Source of the DNA: Sesamum alatum
Taxonomy: Eukaryota > Streptophyta > Magnoliopsida > Lamiales > Pedaliaceae
Assembly (NCBI GenBank): GCA_034509735.1
Contig: JACGWO010000003.1
Coordinates: forward strand, 992,001-1,056,000
Direction: 5' to 3'
Length of the DNA: 64,000 bases
The position numbers were made by a program, and so were the translations under genes. Positions 11,631 to 24,424 of this stretch are shown piece by piece (the stretch's first letter is position 1; the number at the start of each line of letters is the position of its first letter). The notes beneath the pieces are model-generated. The model was given only the letters and a program-made list of their open reading frames with translations. It ran no database searches and had not been told where the DNA came from.

Positions 11631-12451
11631 TGTTAGGTTTTTTTTGGCCCATGTTCCTAAAGCTTCTAGCCCAACACTGGAAGGCTTGGGCCATCCCTTC
11701 AGCCCATAAGGACTAAACCCGACCCGTTTTCTCTTCATCCATAAAAGATGACTTCTTCTCATTTATTGAAACCATAAAGTCTCTTCCTCTTTCATCTTCA
11801 ATGGTGCCTTCTCGTCTCTCTCCTCAATCTTCCTTGAATCCGCCGGCCTCTTCCCTATGTCTCCGGAATTGATGCCTTCATCAAGGCTCTTCTTCTTCTT
11901 CTTCTCTATAAATACCCCTCGTTCCTCCAAGATAAGCTTAAGATCCTCTTCTTTCCTTTCTTCTTCTCGTCGTGCTGTCTCTGATTGAGTTCTTTGTGAA
12001 CAACCTCTTTGGTGCCTTTGTAGTCCTTTGTGGACTATGTTCTTGGTGAAATCCGTTATGGACAGTGGTCTTTGTGAGGTCTTGTTGTCGACAGAGCCTG
12101 TGTGGCGATTGGGCCAAAGCAACCGTGTTTGGGTTGCCAAAGTTTTGGGCCCTTTGAGATCCATCGGATCTGAGGATCTGAGCCGACCTCTTGTCTCTCT
12201 GTTCTACTATCTTACATATATATATATATATATATATTTCTGCGCACACACATATTATATTTATATATATACTCTACTTATTCACTAACCATTTTTCATT
12301 TTCTTGTGTTCTGTTAACAGCTTTTCCCCAATTATAATCTGTAATGTAAAAGGGTTATTTGTAAACCCGTATCCCATTGTAATAGTTGATTGATTAGGGT
12401 TATTTTTGTGATCCTTCTTGGACTCACTGGAAGACTGAAAAAAGTCCAACA
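11631..12451 (+). repeat. 3' LTR of the nested Copia element
   Basis: Starts TGTTAGG right after the polypurine tract and ends GTCCAACA at 12451, about 821 bp. It holds a plausible promoter, ctctataaatacccctc near 11904, followed by a transcribed-leader-like region, and an (AT)n run at about 12217-12238. It contains several open frames (for example 12028-12288) that are not genes. No matching 5' LTR is visible, so a target duplication cannot be checked. Confidence 0.7.
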
Positions 12452-12459
12452 AGAATGAT

Positions 12460-13566
12460 ACGAATCAGATTTATATATAACGAGGTATTCAGGTTTTAGC
12501 ACAACTTGTTCTGTACTGTCGCAAATCCATAGCCTCTACATCAAAATTCGCATACTCACTAAAAAACTATGATATTTACATAATATGATATATTATGTGT
12601 CTAGTTTCATTTTAAGAAAGAATCAGGCAAATTAAACCATTATAAAACTCAAGTCACAAAGTTTTTAACACACTAAGTCTGGATTACTGCAGAAACAGGG
12701 CGATAGAATCTTCTCTCTGATTTAGCCATTAAAACTAAGGATTTAGGTTCTAAAAAAAAACTAAAATATTATAGAAGACATCCTAGAGTTTTCATAAATA
12801 TAAAAATCGCTAAATTTGGACCGGTAAAACTCAAGATAATCGAGATTTACAGAGACTAATCGGTGTGATTCTTTCCTGCTACTACTATTTCAATTTAATC
12901 AGTTTGTTTTCTTTTAATTCATTTTATACTTAACTTCTCCACGAAATATAGGGAAGAATGAATAAGAAAGCTTACCACAATCAGCAGTAAAGAGTTCTTC
13001 AATGTGATGCTAGGGTGTCCTTATGCTTAAAGGGAGAAAATATAAATGAGGAGCTAAGTCCTATTTATCCTACCTCTTGCACCGCCTAGCCACTGTCTCT
13101 TTTATCTTTTGTTGGTTCTACACCCTTCTACATATTTCTATAGCTGATATTTATCTATATATATAAGTCTCTATATATGTGTGTATGTAATTAGGTGTGT
13201 ATACATATATGTGCGTTTTATATTATATAAATACATATTGATAATCTCCCTTTTTTTTCTTTCTTCTGTCTTCTTTTGATTTTCTACAATTTTCTACAAC
13301 ATTCCAAAGTTAATACAAGTGATTTATATGCATATTTGTTATTTATATATATTTATAAAGATATAATACTTCCTCCTTCATCTTCGTAAATTTTCTATTT
13401 AAATCCCCAACAACTTTTTATTGCTTCACGTTTCAAGTATCTTCAAAATATATCTTATCACATAATTTCTAATTAGGTACTAAATATTATATAAATCATC
13501 ACATTATTATCCCATTTTATTATACTAATAAATGATAATCATGTATTTACAGTTGAGGATGTTACA
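12460..13566 (-). repeat. Right (5') LTR of the chromovirus
   Basis: The part at 13160-13566 matches the left LTR and ends, in + orientation, with gaggatgttaca, so the - strand LTR starts TGTAACATCC. The part at 12460-13160 has no left counterpart in the window but looks like U3/R/U5 of a minus-strand LTR, with an AT-rich promoter near 13035-13065. No primer-binding site is recognisable, so the inner border is approximate. Confidence 0.55.
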
Positions 13567-14990
13567 ATAACAAACTCATCTAATTAGAATCGAATTAAAT
13601 ATTTTAGAATGGTGAATGACTCTTATTGTCATGCACAAGAAGAGTTGATCCCATGGATTCTGGCATTTACAGTTCGGTAAATTGATCGAACTGAGTCAAA
13701 AAAAAAATCGACCAACATTTGTTTTTAATTCTTTTACAAGCTTGTTATCCTATTTGATTTTGATTTTTAGTATCGGTTATCTAACCATATTGAATACTTC
13801 ATCGTTGCTGCATGCAGTACCCGCGAGCATATTAAAAAAAAATGACATGAGATGAAGAAAAATTTGTGAAACGAATAAACATGGTGTGGGAAAGGAGAAA
13901 GAAAGAAGCCCAAGAAAGAAACAAGCAGTGTATTGGGAGAGAACAAACAAATTATAATGATGAATTTATTAAAATGTGGAAGTTTGTGGAAGTTTAATAA
14001 TAAGGTTAGATAATAACGTGGAGTAGTAGGTTGAGAAAAAAATTATAATGATGAGATAATTAAGAAACATTAAAATTACTAATCTAAACCAATTTCTTAA
14101 TTAAGGGAAGAGATGAATTAATGAGTAAATATGGGTACTCAAAGTTAACAAAACAAAAGGTTTCTTTTGTAATATTATATATATTGTTTATATACTGATT
14201 ATTTTTGTACTAACTTTATTTATTAAAAATTTAATAAAAAAAAAGTGTAATTATTATTTTTATTATTTATTTCTTAACTATATTTTTTATATTTTTAATG
14301 AAAAAATTTTGGTTTATCGAATATCGAATTGAAATATTAAAAAATTGTAATTACCTATAAATCTAACCTACTAATTCGGTATATCATTTGGGAATATCAA
14401 ACTTTTTATTTACTCAATTTCAACTCAATCCACTTGACTGCATTTAGATTGATTGATTTGGATATAAAAAAAGAATTTAAAAAAAAAATTAATACTTTTA
14501 TTTTAAAAAAATTTGAAATCTATCAATATTCAACAGAATATATTCAAAATTAGTGATGAAGCATTTGAAATTATTTCAATTTAGAAATATCTAAACAAAA
14601 TTTCAAAATTTATTAATAAGAATTTGAAATCCGTAATCTCAAATCTTTCATTCCAAATGCAACTTTAGATTTTACTAAATGAAAATCCCAACGGTTAAGG
14701 TTGAGGTCTCATGACCTTAGAGGTCATGGTTTTCGAGCAATGCATGGAATATTGTCTATTATATAGTAGGTGGATATTTTCTATTGTAAAAATAGTTGTT
14801 GTTTAGATGTAACTTATTTGATACTGTTGATCACTATATGATTGTTGTAATTGTCTTTGTTAAATTGATATTTAATATAAATAATTATAATTAATTTATT
14901 ATAATTAATAATAGTTTATCATTTTCATTAAAAAAAAAAACAATAGCCCTTCCCCTACTTTTGGTCAGCATCAAAGCCAGAAAAATTTGG
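13567..14990. other. AT-rich intergenic sequence
   Basis: Unique-looking AT-rich sequence with no coding signal. A short stretch at about 14690-14860 (aggtcatggttttcgagcaatg and following bases) faintly resembles the B-box area of a tRNA-derived SINE, but no A box or clear tail supports it. Confidence 0.4.
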
Positions 14991-15142
14991 ATTGGGCCTG
15001 CTGTCTAATTTGGACCGAGGAAAACTGAGTCCACAGGCCCACGCTTGAAGAAAGCCCATGCATAAAAAGAAGCAAAGGACTAGAACCCTCCTCCTATTTC
15101 CTTCTTTCCAGCAGAGAAAAGCGAAACCTTGGAAAACCAGCA
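14990..15142 (+). promoter_or_regulatory. MAGO promoter region with site II-type motifs
   Basis: Within 150 bases upstream of the MAGO start are ttgggcctg (14993-15001), aggcccac (15035-15042) and aagcccat (15053-15060). GGCCCA/TGGGCC motifs are typical TCP-bound site II elements of plant housekeeping promoters. No clear TATA box is seen near the start. The transcription start cannot be placed from sequence alone. Confidence 0.45.
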
Positions 15143-17988
15143 ATGGCTGAGGGGGAGGACAATGGAGAGTTCTACCTGCGCTACTACGTGGGCCACAAGG
15201 GAAAGTTCGGGCACGAATTCTTGGAATTCGAGTTCCGACCTGACGGTAAGCTCAGATATGCCAATAACTCCAACTACAAGAACGATACCATGATTCGCAA
15301 GGAGGTTTTCCTCACTCCCGCCGTCCTTAAGGAGTGCCGCCGCATCGTCGCAGATTCCGAGGTAACAAGAGATTTTCATTTCCCCGTGTTTTTTTTTTTG
15401 GAGCTGTTTAGGGTTTGGGATGGTGGCGTTTAGTAGGGGTTTTCGGTGTTGTAGATAATGAAGGAAGATGATAACAATTGGCCGGAGCCGGACCGCGTGG
15501 GGAGGCAGGAGCTGGAGATTGTGATGGGCAATGAGCATATTTCTTTCACGACGTCGAAGATTGGCTCTCTTATGGATGTTCAGACGAGTAAAGATCCCGA
15601 GGGTTTACGAATCTTTTATTATCTTGTTCAGGTATAGTTTTCATATGCATTTTCTCTGTTTAATTTCATGCTTTGGGAATCAAATCATGGTGGGAAGTGA
15701 GATATGGACGTTGAATTTTGTATTTTGGGGTTGAGGCATGAGTCTTGAGATGTTTTAAAACATTGCACTTGTTTGAACTGGTATGAGGTAAGGAATTATT
15801 GAGGTGGGAAGAGCTGACTTCCTCCCTGCGGGAAAATGTAGAATAGAATCTTGTATGTCAATGTTTATACATGTTGACAATCTTCTGTCATCTGAATCTT
15901 AAATTGCTTGGTAGTGCTTCCCAGGAAGCTAATAATGGGAAATCTTTAACATTGTTAACTTGTCTGGACATTCAGCTTGAAAGCATGCTGTGAAGGAGAA
16001 GAAATTAAGGTGTTTGAGCCTTGTTTTTGACTGTTGTGTGTGGATATGTTTGGTCAAGTCATTGCTGTGAAGAAGATTTTGGTTTTGATGTGGTGTGTCA
16101 AGAGGGAACTATATGAGATGAAAGACTAGTTATATATTAGTGATACATGGTATTAGCAACTTATTTTCCTGGACAAGTCACAAGTAGGAGATCCAGGAGT
16201 AGTTTTCTAGTTTTCTCATGCCTGTGCGTCTAATTGTATTCACTCTTCAGCCACTTATTTGGTGTTCAGGTGGCTTTTCAAAAGAAAGAGAAAAAGTATT
16301 ATAGAATAATTATCTAATATTCAGTTGCTGAATCTCTTTAAGATCGCAAGTACTGCTAATTTGTAGGTTCTTTTCCTGTTCTTTTGGAGAAAAGCTGAGG
16401 ATACAAGATCATGTTAGTTCTTTAGAAGGTTTGGTCGAGAGGAGGTTCTTGTCATCCAGAAAAGAATTCATAGTAGTACCTCTGGTGAAATTCTCTGTTA
16501 AGATGATGACATGATGCTCTTATGATCAGAACTATCACGTTTCTTACGACTGCTAATAATGATTAATGACGCTTTCTGTAGGCATGTAAGTTGTAGAGGT
16601 TTTTGTATATTTTATCTCTGCAATACATTGAGAAGAGAAAATTGAGTAATATTTGCATAATAGTTTGAGAATATAAGCTTGGGATGTTCTTTTTTAACTG
16701 TAAAAGCCAGGATAAGAATATACTAATTAGTTGGGGCTAATGTTTATGCTTTGGCTAACTTTTGGATAAGAATTTTCCATGAACCAATGATGTGCTTCTA
16801 ACAGGCATGCTCGTAAAGAGTAACGGATCATGGTCTTTTTCCAGGTTTTATGTAATTTCATTAAGCTTGCTAAGTTGATGCTCAACACAGTTATTGAGAA
16901 AGTTGTCCGGATAACCTCCTTTCTTTCTGGCATCCAGCTTGCTCCGTTCTAAGTATCATCTTCATTGATTTTATCAATTAATAGAATAGGATAGAGTTTC
17001 CTCTTAGAAATTGAGACTTTGTTCCAGACATGGTCCGACAAGAAAACACTTGCATCGTTTATTAAATTGGCTCCTAAAGCTGATGGAGACAAATATATCA
17101 TTGATGACTCCGCTCCCTGGTGGTGTGGGAATTTAATTCATTCATCCTAAATTCATGGGTGATACCAAGAAAAAATAAAAGGCCTGAGGAATTTCGACTA
17201 CCACTCCTTTCTCTGCTAAACGATTCTCTGTAAACAAGAAGTTAAATATGTGTTCAAAATTTGGCCGCTTAATTATAGTATTATAGGAAGCTGGAATGCT
17301 GGAGACATTTCCATTATTTATCTGACAAAGATGACATAAGAAGAATAGCTGGTCATATATCTTCAACTTAATCAATGCTGCATAGTTAGTCGCTGTGATG
17401 TGGCGAGATCATTGACATACGAGAATTTGAATGTTTTAACATAATTCTTGGTTGAAGATTTTCCACACATTACTTTGAATTTAATTGAAGACTTTATGCA
17501 TATGATTGCTTTTGTTGCATTTCTAATATTCCCTGTTACTTGACCAATATGTGTAGTCAGTCACCTTGATGTGATTAGGAGGTTCATTGACATATGAGAA
17601 TTAGGTGTTTCAAAGAAATTTTTGGGATAAAGATTTTCTATGTATAGCACTTGTTATTTGATTCAGGACTGTTGGGCATGTGGTTGCCTTTGTTCTATTT
17701 GTAATATATGACATGTAATACGTATTTTCCCATTATCATGATATTTCCTGAAGTAACCATATATCAACTCCAAGAAAAAATTTCTTCTCCTTTATAACTT
17801 GCCATTTCTATTTATCATATACGCCGTTATTTTTTCCTGCATGTTTGTTTCCAGATTTTATGATTTTGCTTCACATTCAAAAGATTTCAGGATCAAGTAA
17901 TGATGTCTCTTTCATTGTATTGTTGCAGGATCTAAAATGTTTTGTCTTCTCTCTAATTTCCCTACACTTCAAGATCAAACCCATATGA
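15143..17988 (+). CDS. MAGO: MAGO NASHI homologue, exon junction complex subunit
   Basis: MAGO pairs with Y14 and, together with eIF4A3, forms the core of the exon junction complex deposited on spliced mRNA in the nucleus. Exons: 15143-15361, 15455-15631, 17929-17988; all introns start GT and end AG. All splice phases are 0, and the product is 151 aa, close to the usual 146-150. Family landmarks: [20 protein letters not shown] near the N-terminus, [28 protein letters not shown], and the typical C-terminal KIKPI. The ATG at 15143 is preceded by agcaatggc context and gives the full conserved N-terminus. Intron 2 is long (2297 bp) and holds a diverged tandem duplication. No lesions are visible, so this is a functional-looking gene. 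Confidence 0.96.
15632..17928 (+). other. MAGO intron 2 with degenerate tandem duplication
   Basis: A GT-AG intron (gtatag...ttgcag). Two diverged copies of about 150-170 bases lie head to tail at about 17386-17530 and 17553-17706. Both run tagtc...gatgtg...cattgacata.gagaatt...aagattttc...atgcttttgtt-like...ctaatat. Open frames within this intron are not recognisable genes. Confidence 0.7.
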
Positions 17989-18654
17989 AGAAGATATGTG
18001 GTGCTACTGGAAGACATGAATTATGTGATCTCTTCTTTAAAGTTCCTATCCTTGGGTGATCATTTTGTTGTACTTGAATTGTCATGGTTTGTTAATGAAA
18101 CCGGGAAGAAGCTATATAACTCCTTTCGGCCTGCTGTATCTTGACATGACTGCTAGAGCTAACATACATTCTTCTCTGTTTGTGAAGTTGAGTAGTAGGG
18201 CTTTCAATGTGTGTAAGTGGTAGATCTGACATATTTTATCAACCGACAATGGCAATTTTCTCGCAATCCACCAAGTTTTCATACATTGTGATCTCAAAAG
18301 CATCCATGCTTCTATCATTGTGATTTGTGGGCATACTGAATGCTATGGTCTTTATTTTCGTCGTTCTCATAGATACTTTAACTATCAACTGTTTCTCACC
18401 TGCACTTCAGTTTGTTGATATGGCTATTTCCAATTTGCCATTTTATGAACATTGATTGTCTGAATCAACCAATTGTGTTCATTTTTCAAGGAGATTCATC
18501 AGAGTATAAAAGGTTTTGAATTCAGATACATGAATTTTGGTTTCTTGCCAACCATGTAAATTGTAATGCACAATATTCCTTGCTTTAGCATTTCCTGATA
18601 TGCATGAAAAATTGCAAACTCCGCAAATGAAAAATCTATCGTATTAACATTCAG

Positions 18655-18690
<36 letters not shown>

Positions 18691-19386
18691 ACCTTCCCAA
18701 ATAAACTGGAGTAGAGAGAAGAGAAGCCTACCTAGAACAGAAAAAGCAAAGTAAAGGACAGAAGGAAGGGGCCGAGGAAGAACCTGATAAACTGGTGATA
18801 GCAGCTTCTGCCTACTGGGCGAATAGTCAAAAGTTATGGGTCAATTTTTTGGATTATTATATTTACACGCTTAACCTTTTGTTTATTTATATAAATTATT
18901 TTTATTTTTTTAATAATTATACATATATATATATATAAGAAACGTGGACATTATTTATATAAATTATTCTTGCTTTTTAAAAAATTATATATACACCTCA
19001 AAAATGTCGGCCTCAGTATACAAATTACTTTTGTTTTTTTGTTGTCATAGGTGGTATTTGTAATTATATAATAACAGAGATGAAATGTATAAATAAATTA
19101 TAAATTAAGGGCGTAAATATTTGTTCCTTACTTTTTTGTTCAACTCCTGGCCAACTTACCAACAAACTGGCCTTGAAGCTACCCTACCAAAGCAGCATCT
19201 TTCAAAATTAACAAAACAAACCCTGTCAAGAACATACCATCATTTCTGCTTTTCTACAGTAAATTCAATTCTTTAAGATGTTAGGTAATCTAATTCCACA
19301 CATTTTTTTTTAATAGAAAGAAAGCCACCTGCTCTAAGTTCTTTATAAGCACCACCCTCGCCCCATCTTCCTTTCCAGCTTGAGAA
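17989..19386. other. MAGO 3' flank, A35 tract and AT-rich spacer
   Basis: The first several hundred bases probably include the MAGO 3' UTR. A pure run of 35 A lies at 18655-18689, possibly a retroposition tail, although no LINE or SINE body is recognisable before it. The stretch around 18870-19090 resembles 25200-25410 in wording (ttatataaattattc...atatacacctcaaaa), suggesting a shared unclassified repeat. Confidence 0.45.
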
Positions 19387-20034
19387 ATGGCAAAACTCCT
19401 TATTCTAATTCCCACAATTTTACTCTTATTCTACACCTCAAAATGTTCAGCAACCGTTTACACGGTGGGCGACAACGCCGGCTGGGACATCAGCACTGAC
19501 CTCGATTCCTGGGCAAAGGACAAGACGTTCGCCGTTGGCGACACCTTATGTAAGTAAAACGTACAAACTCTTTTTCTTTGTCTCTAACAGTTTAAACGTA
19601 CATTTTCAACTTTCATGAATACATGCACGTAATAAACTCATTTTCTTGATTTTGCAGTGTTCCAGTATTCACAATACCATTCTGTTAGCGAGGTAACCAA
19701 AGAGAACTACGAGGGGTGCAACACGACCAACGTACTACAATCGAGTAGTAATGGAAACACATCGTTCGTCCTAACGAGTCCTGGGGATAGGTACTTTGTT
19801 TGTGGCAACAGGTTGCATTGCCTGGGGGGCATGAAGCTACATGTTAGTGTACTAGGTAATGAGGCCATGTCGCCTGTCGGTGCGCCTCAGGCGCAGCCCG
19901 GTGGCGCTCTTCCGCCTGGATCTTCTAAGAGCAATAGTCCTTCCAGTTCATCGTCTATTCTCAACTGTGTGAGAATAGATAGTTTGGTCCTTGCATTTTT
20001 CGGGTTGTTGGTTGTCTTGTTCGGTGTGATGTGA
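19387..20034 (+). CDS. Phytocyanin (uclacyanin/plantacyanin type), GPI-anchored
   Basis: A small blue-copper protein expected at the outer plasma membrane or cell wall. Exons 19387-19549 and 19658-20034 (gtaagt donor, tttgcag acceptor, phase 1) give 179 aa. Residues 1-22 form a signal peptide, and TVYTVGDNAGWD is the classic phytocyanin start. Copper ligands are visible as His62 (QYHSV), Cys103 (YFVCG), His108 and Met113 (GGMKLHV). Met as the fourth ligand points to a uclacyanin or plantacyanin type, not stellacyanin. Cys75 and Cys109 fit the family disulfide. A Pro/Ser-rich linker (about 126-153) and a hydrophobic tail (164-179) fit a GPI signal. The single intron is where phytocyanin genes usually have it. 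The in vivo role is not predictable. Confidence 0.93.
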
Positions 20035-20139
20035 TTTTGAGTACTTTGTTTCTATGTACATGTTTTGAAACAAGAACGTTGGAGGATTATGTATTGTGTA
20101 TGCCCATGTATTTGGAATCGAAACAAAGTCTTGCGTTTT

Positions 20140-21539
20140 GGGACGAGATCCTCTATTCCCAATTCATGTAACATCTACTGCTACATTCATGGATGAACGC
20201 CACATGGCGTCACTAACAGAAGTAGCTAACGGCAAAGAAAGGCTATCAATACAAGAGCAACACAAATAAACCGATAACTTGCTGCATATACCCAAAGGTA
20301 GAGAGAGAAAGAGTTGATAAGGAGAGAGGACACTCAACCAACACAAACGAATAGGTGGATCGTCATAGGGCAAATAGGAAACGACCAAATTAATTTACAT
20401 GAAAAATTAATTCAACAAAAAATTCCATTTTAGTCAAATTCTTTATTTTTACTTTAGTCATATACTTTTCATCCAATAAATTTATATCAATCTCTTGATA
20501 TATCTCATGCAGTAAACTTTTTATTTTAACTAATCAGGTAAAATAATTATTTTTTTATAATTTATATGTTTCATTAACATATTATTTTGATATTTTTTTA
20601 TTGGTTCATTAATGCTGATGAAGTAAGTTTTTAGTTTAATTCAAATTAATGTTTTTTTTTCTCTTTATGTTAGTTTTTATAATTATCTTTAGAAAATAAA
20701 CAAGCGTTCTCAACGTATAACATGATATTAAATCTTTTCTGATGTAAAGCTCAACTTGATAGGACAGTAGTAGTTTCTTTAATTGGTGCATTACCAAACA
20801 ATACTTTTTCTTAATCTTTTCCCTAGACTAATGTTTTTGTGATATTTCTCTTGCAAAATTTACGTCAATCATTTTGGTATTTAGCGATGTTTACATGTAG
20901 TTTCATATTAATTTTTCATTTTTAGGTATCCCATATCCGTTATTCTCTAATTTAGAAGTTTCGGTAGAAAATTCAATCTGATAGAAGAAATTATTCATTA
21001 AAAAGTAATTCGATTACTTTACAGTATTTATGACAAATAATGGGTACAAACCCAACTACTAGAAAATTTTTATTATTTATATATTGCCATTATATTTTAC
21101 GTTTGTAGAGTTTTGAATTTCTTATTGTATATATTGTATTCTTACATATAATCTAGAAAGATAAATGTTTTTATTTCTGACTAGTTTCAAATGCTGTTAC
21201 GTTTAATTTCTTACAAAGAAAATAAAATGATCCTAATTTCATTTATTTTCCTGCTCATGTCTTTTTTATTATTATTTTCAGAAATTTTATTAAAAGATCA
21301 TTTAATATGAATCATATCTTTTTAGTCTAGGGAAATTGGTTGAGTGTCTTTCTCTCTTCTTATCAACTCTTTCTCTCTCTACCTTTGGGTATATGCAGCA
21401 AGTTACCGGTTTATTGTGTTGCTCTTGTATTTATAGCCTTTCTTTGCCGTTAGCTACTTCTGTTAGTGACGCCATGTGGCGTTCATCCATGAATATAGCA
21501 GGAGATGTTACATGAATTGGGAATGGAGGATCCCGTCCC
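20140..21539. mobile_element. Long-TIR Mutator-like element just after the phytocyanin gene
   Basis: A 1400-bp unit with inverted arms of about 200 bases: the left begins GGGACGAGATCC and the right ends GGATCCCGTCCC. The arms share acgccacatggcgt, tagctaacggcaaag and ggtagagagagaaagagttg. Flanking 9-mers ttgcgtttt (20131-20139) and ttgcatttt (21540-21548) differ at one base, a MULE-like target duplication. The interior is AT-rich and non-coding. It lies 105 bases past the phytocyanin stop and so may fall within or replace that gene's 3' UTR. Confidence 0.85.
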
Positions 21540-21993
21540 TTGCATTTTGGCTATTACAATTGAGGATATTTTGGGAATTCTAGTTTAAATAGTGTATTCG
21601 CTTAGAAAAAATTCTTATCAAAATTAAATTTGGTCAAATCAAACCAATTATATAATAAGTGTGATACACTAGTTATGTAGTTGATCACTTTCTTTGAATT
21701 GTACATTAATCACACCATAAGTGTATAACACTTGCCATATAAATGGTCAATTTCCTTGAACTGTACACCAATCATACGATAAATATATAAACTTGCAATA
21801 TAATTGATTCAGGTTTTGACCAAATCCAATTTCAATTAGAATTTGCCCTCCATTTAGCATCATATAACGCATGATAAATAATATTTATATTTGTCTATGT
21901 AATTAAGTCACAAAATTAAAGGAGTGCGAAATCATGTCACAATTTTCAGTTATGCTTATCAAATTATCAAGGGTAAAAAGTATTTCGTCATCA

Positions 21994-22352
21994 GGAACTA
22001 TGATCCTTTTTAAACTTTGTCATATAGTACCTAATTTTGATATCTTACCATCTCATACCATTTTTCGATGGAAAATTCCACTGGAAAGTGATTGCATGCA
22101 CAACACATGGTATCTATTAAGGCAAAATTTCATTTTCTGGTTTTTCCGCTTAAAACACATTTGAGATGCACATGTAAAATGATGATTTTATCTTAAAACA
22201 TACCTTGTCTTGTGCATGTGACCACTTTCCAGTGGAATTTTTCCTCGGAAAGTAGCTTGAGATAGTAAGATGCCGAATCATGTAGTTTGTATGTTCAAGT
22301 GCAACAAAAATAAAAAATTAGGTAGCAAAGTGCATAAACGATCATAGTTCGA
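21994..22352. mobile_element. Foldback/MITE-like inverted repeat
   Basis: Arms begin ggaactatgatc and end gatcatagttcg. Internal paired segments include aaaattccactggaaagtg (left, about 22072-22090) and cactttccagtggaattttt (right, about 22223-22242), plus accatt/ggtat-type matches. There is no coding content. The target duplication is unclear, so the boundaries are approximate. Confidence 0.6.
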
Positions 22353-23759
22353 ATTTTTTTTTTTTTTACCCAATTATTAATTAAAGACGAGTATATGTGT
22401 CACACTCAAGTGAGTGCTCAATTAATTTAATATTTTAAGGAATTATTATTTCAAAAATATATTAATTAGATTAATAAATATAAAAATAATGAGAAAATAA
22501 TAAAAAAAAATGAGAGTAGATAAAAGGGTGTGGAAGTTGAGAAGAGAAAAAATAGAAAGTTGGGAAGAGAGAGAAAATGGGGGAAAAAATAATAAAATCT
22601 ATACTAATTATAAAAGGAAAGGCTTTTTTATGTCATAAATGGAAGTTATTTTAAGCATTTTACAAAATTTATCCTTTGCTTTTGCATAATTTATTTTATA
22701 TTTCTTTCTACAAAGTGAAATCTATAAATTGTGGAGGGCAAAAATAGAAATTCAACATAATATTAGTAGTTCTCATACCAAAATTTTAAACTACCTAATA
22801 TGGCCTCTTACCATAACCACCCATGTTCCCACACTAATTTTTTCTTTTTCTTTTTCTATAAATTAAAACTCTATTAAAAATCTAAAACCTCTTTCATAAA
22901 CTTATATTAATATGTTTATCCACAATTTGGACTTAATAAAAAAATATATAATTAATATGTTCTTTATTTCTTTTTTCCTTTTCTGCTATCTTCTACATAT
23001 ATATAGACTCATAGGCTGTTGATTTGTATTTTTATACGTAAAGATCGAAGATGCAAAGCACAAAAGTTAAAAATATCAAATTAGCAATAATCAACATATA
23101 TTTGTGATTCTTTTTTTTTTTTTTTGTACTTTTAAACTTCATTTGGCATTAAAAAAGAAAAGTTGCATATTATTCTTCATGTAGTATCAAACACCATTTT
23201 TTAATGCATTTTCATAGGGTATATGTACAATTTCTTAATCAGAAAAATCATTCAAACTTATTGTCAAGAAGACATACTTTGAAGTATTTTATTTCTCACC
23301 ATCTTATTTTTATTTAGAATTTACCAGTTTATCAACTCTGGTCATTTTATATAATAGTAAGTGACTTTGAATACAGATTGAAACTTGCTTTTTCAATATT
23401 ACTATTGATATGCTTCATATATATTTGAATTTTTCTAAATATTGTAGACTTGCTTTTTTTAAATTGTTAATATTTCTATCAAATAGTAAGTAAATTTACT
23501 AATTTAAATTTGTATTTACTTTATCCAATTTATGCAACATGAAGTCTCATTTAGAAATATTTAATTAGGGGTTTTTGGTATGAGAACAATGCACTCTGGT
23601 TGGTGATATCTAATTTCTGAAAATACATTTTATTTTAAGCCAAACATATGTCGAGTATTGAGTTTGGAAATAAAAAATTATCGCATAATCATGTGTTTCT
23701 AACACGTTAAAATAATTATTATGATTTAAAGGTCTTCTAATGATATATATATATACACG
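22353..23759. other. AT-rich spacer
   Basis: No gene seen. The phrase tctatactaattataaaagg at 22599-22618 resembles a Helitron 5' end (TC followed by CTATTATAAAAG-like sequence), but no matching 3' end follows nearby. Confidence 0.35.
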
Positions 23760-24021
23760 TACTATTATAAAAGAAAAAGTTTTTTCTTCTAATAAATGGT
23801 TATTATCTCATATTTTTACCACTTTTTTCAAATTTTAGCCTCCAAAACAAAATTGAATTTTAAGTTAAAAAAGTGTATTTATCTTTGAAAATTCTAATAA
23901 ATATACTTATTCAAGTTAAAATTCACTTTTGTTTTGGAGAGCAAAATTTGGAAAAAGGGTGAAAAATATGATATAACTCCCATTTATTAGAGGAAAAGAA
24001 CCTTTTCTTTTATAATAGTAT
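23760..24021. mobile_element. Small foldback element (MITE)
   Basis: About 262 bp with near-complementary ends: tactattataaaagaaaaag at the left and cttttcttttataatagta at the right. The pairing continues through ctaataaatgg/ccatttattag and into the centre (aaaattttagc...ttttgaa). No coding; the target duplication is not certain. Confidence 0.65.
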
Positions 24022-24424
24022 AGCTAGATTATACTCATCCATTAAGTGTTTTTGTAAATTAACTTTATAAAATATTTACTTAATTATTTTGCATCATATC
24101 ATTTTAGATCACACAATTAACAAATATATGATTAATAATCAACTAAACTTTGATCTAAAATAGATCATATACATACTAAAATTGATCAAACTATGTAATT
24201 AAACATACTGATTAATATATATTAATATTTTTATTTATTTATTTATTCATGTATCGTGTGTGCGTTGACTGCTAATATTAAAAAAAAAATTAAAAATTAA
24301 CATACCAAGTAAATATAAAATTGTCACGTAATTAATACTGAAAGATGAGATTATTTGATAATTTGTTCATATGAAGCTTGTCTCCCATTTTTTCCTTTTT
24401 CAATTTGGTAAAAACGAATTTGTA

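Noticed and set aside
12028..12288. Open frame on + and overlapping ones on - around 11499-12249
   Set aside because: All fall in the Copia LTR promoter/leader region and end in an (AT)n run.
14690..14860. Possible tRNA-derived SINE
   Set aside because: Only a weak B-box-like phrase; no A box, tail or duplication.
18655..18689. A35 tract as the tail of a processed pseudogene or LINE
   Set aside because: No recognisable retroposed body and no flanking duplication seen; kept only as a note.
22599..22800. Helitron 5' end-like sequence
   Set aside because: TC...TATAAAAG alone is too common in AT-rich DNA, and no matching 3' hairpin and CTAG follow.
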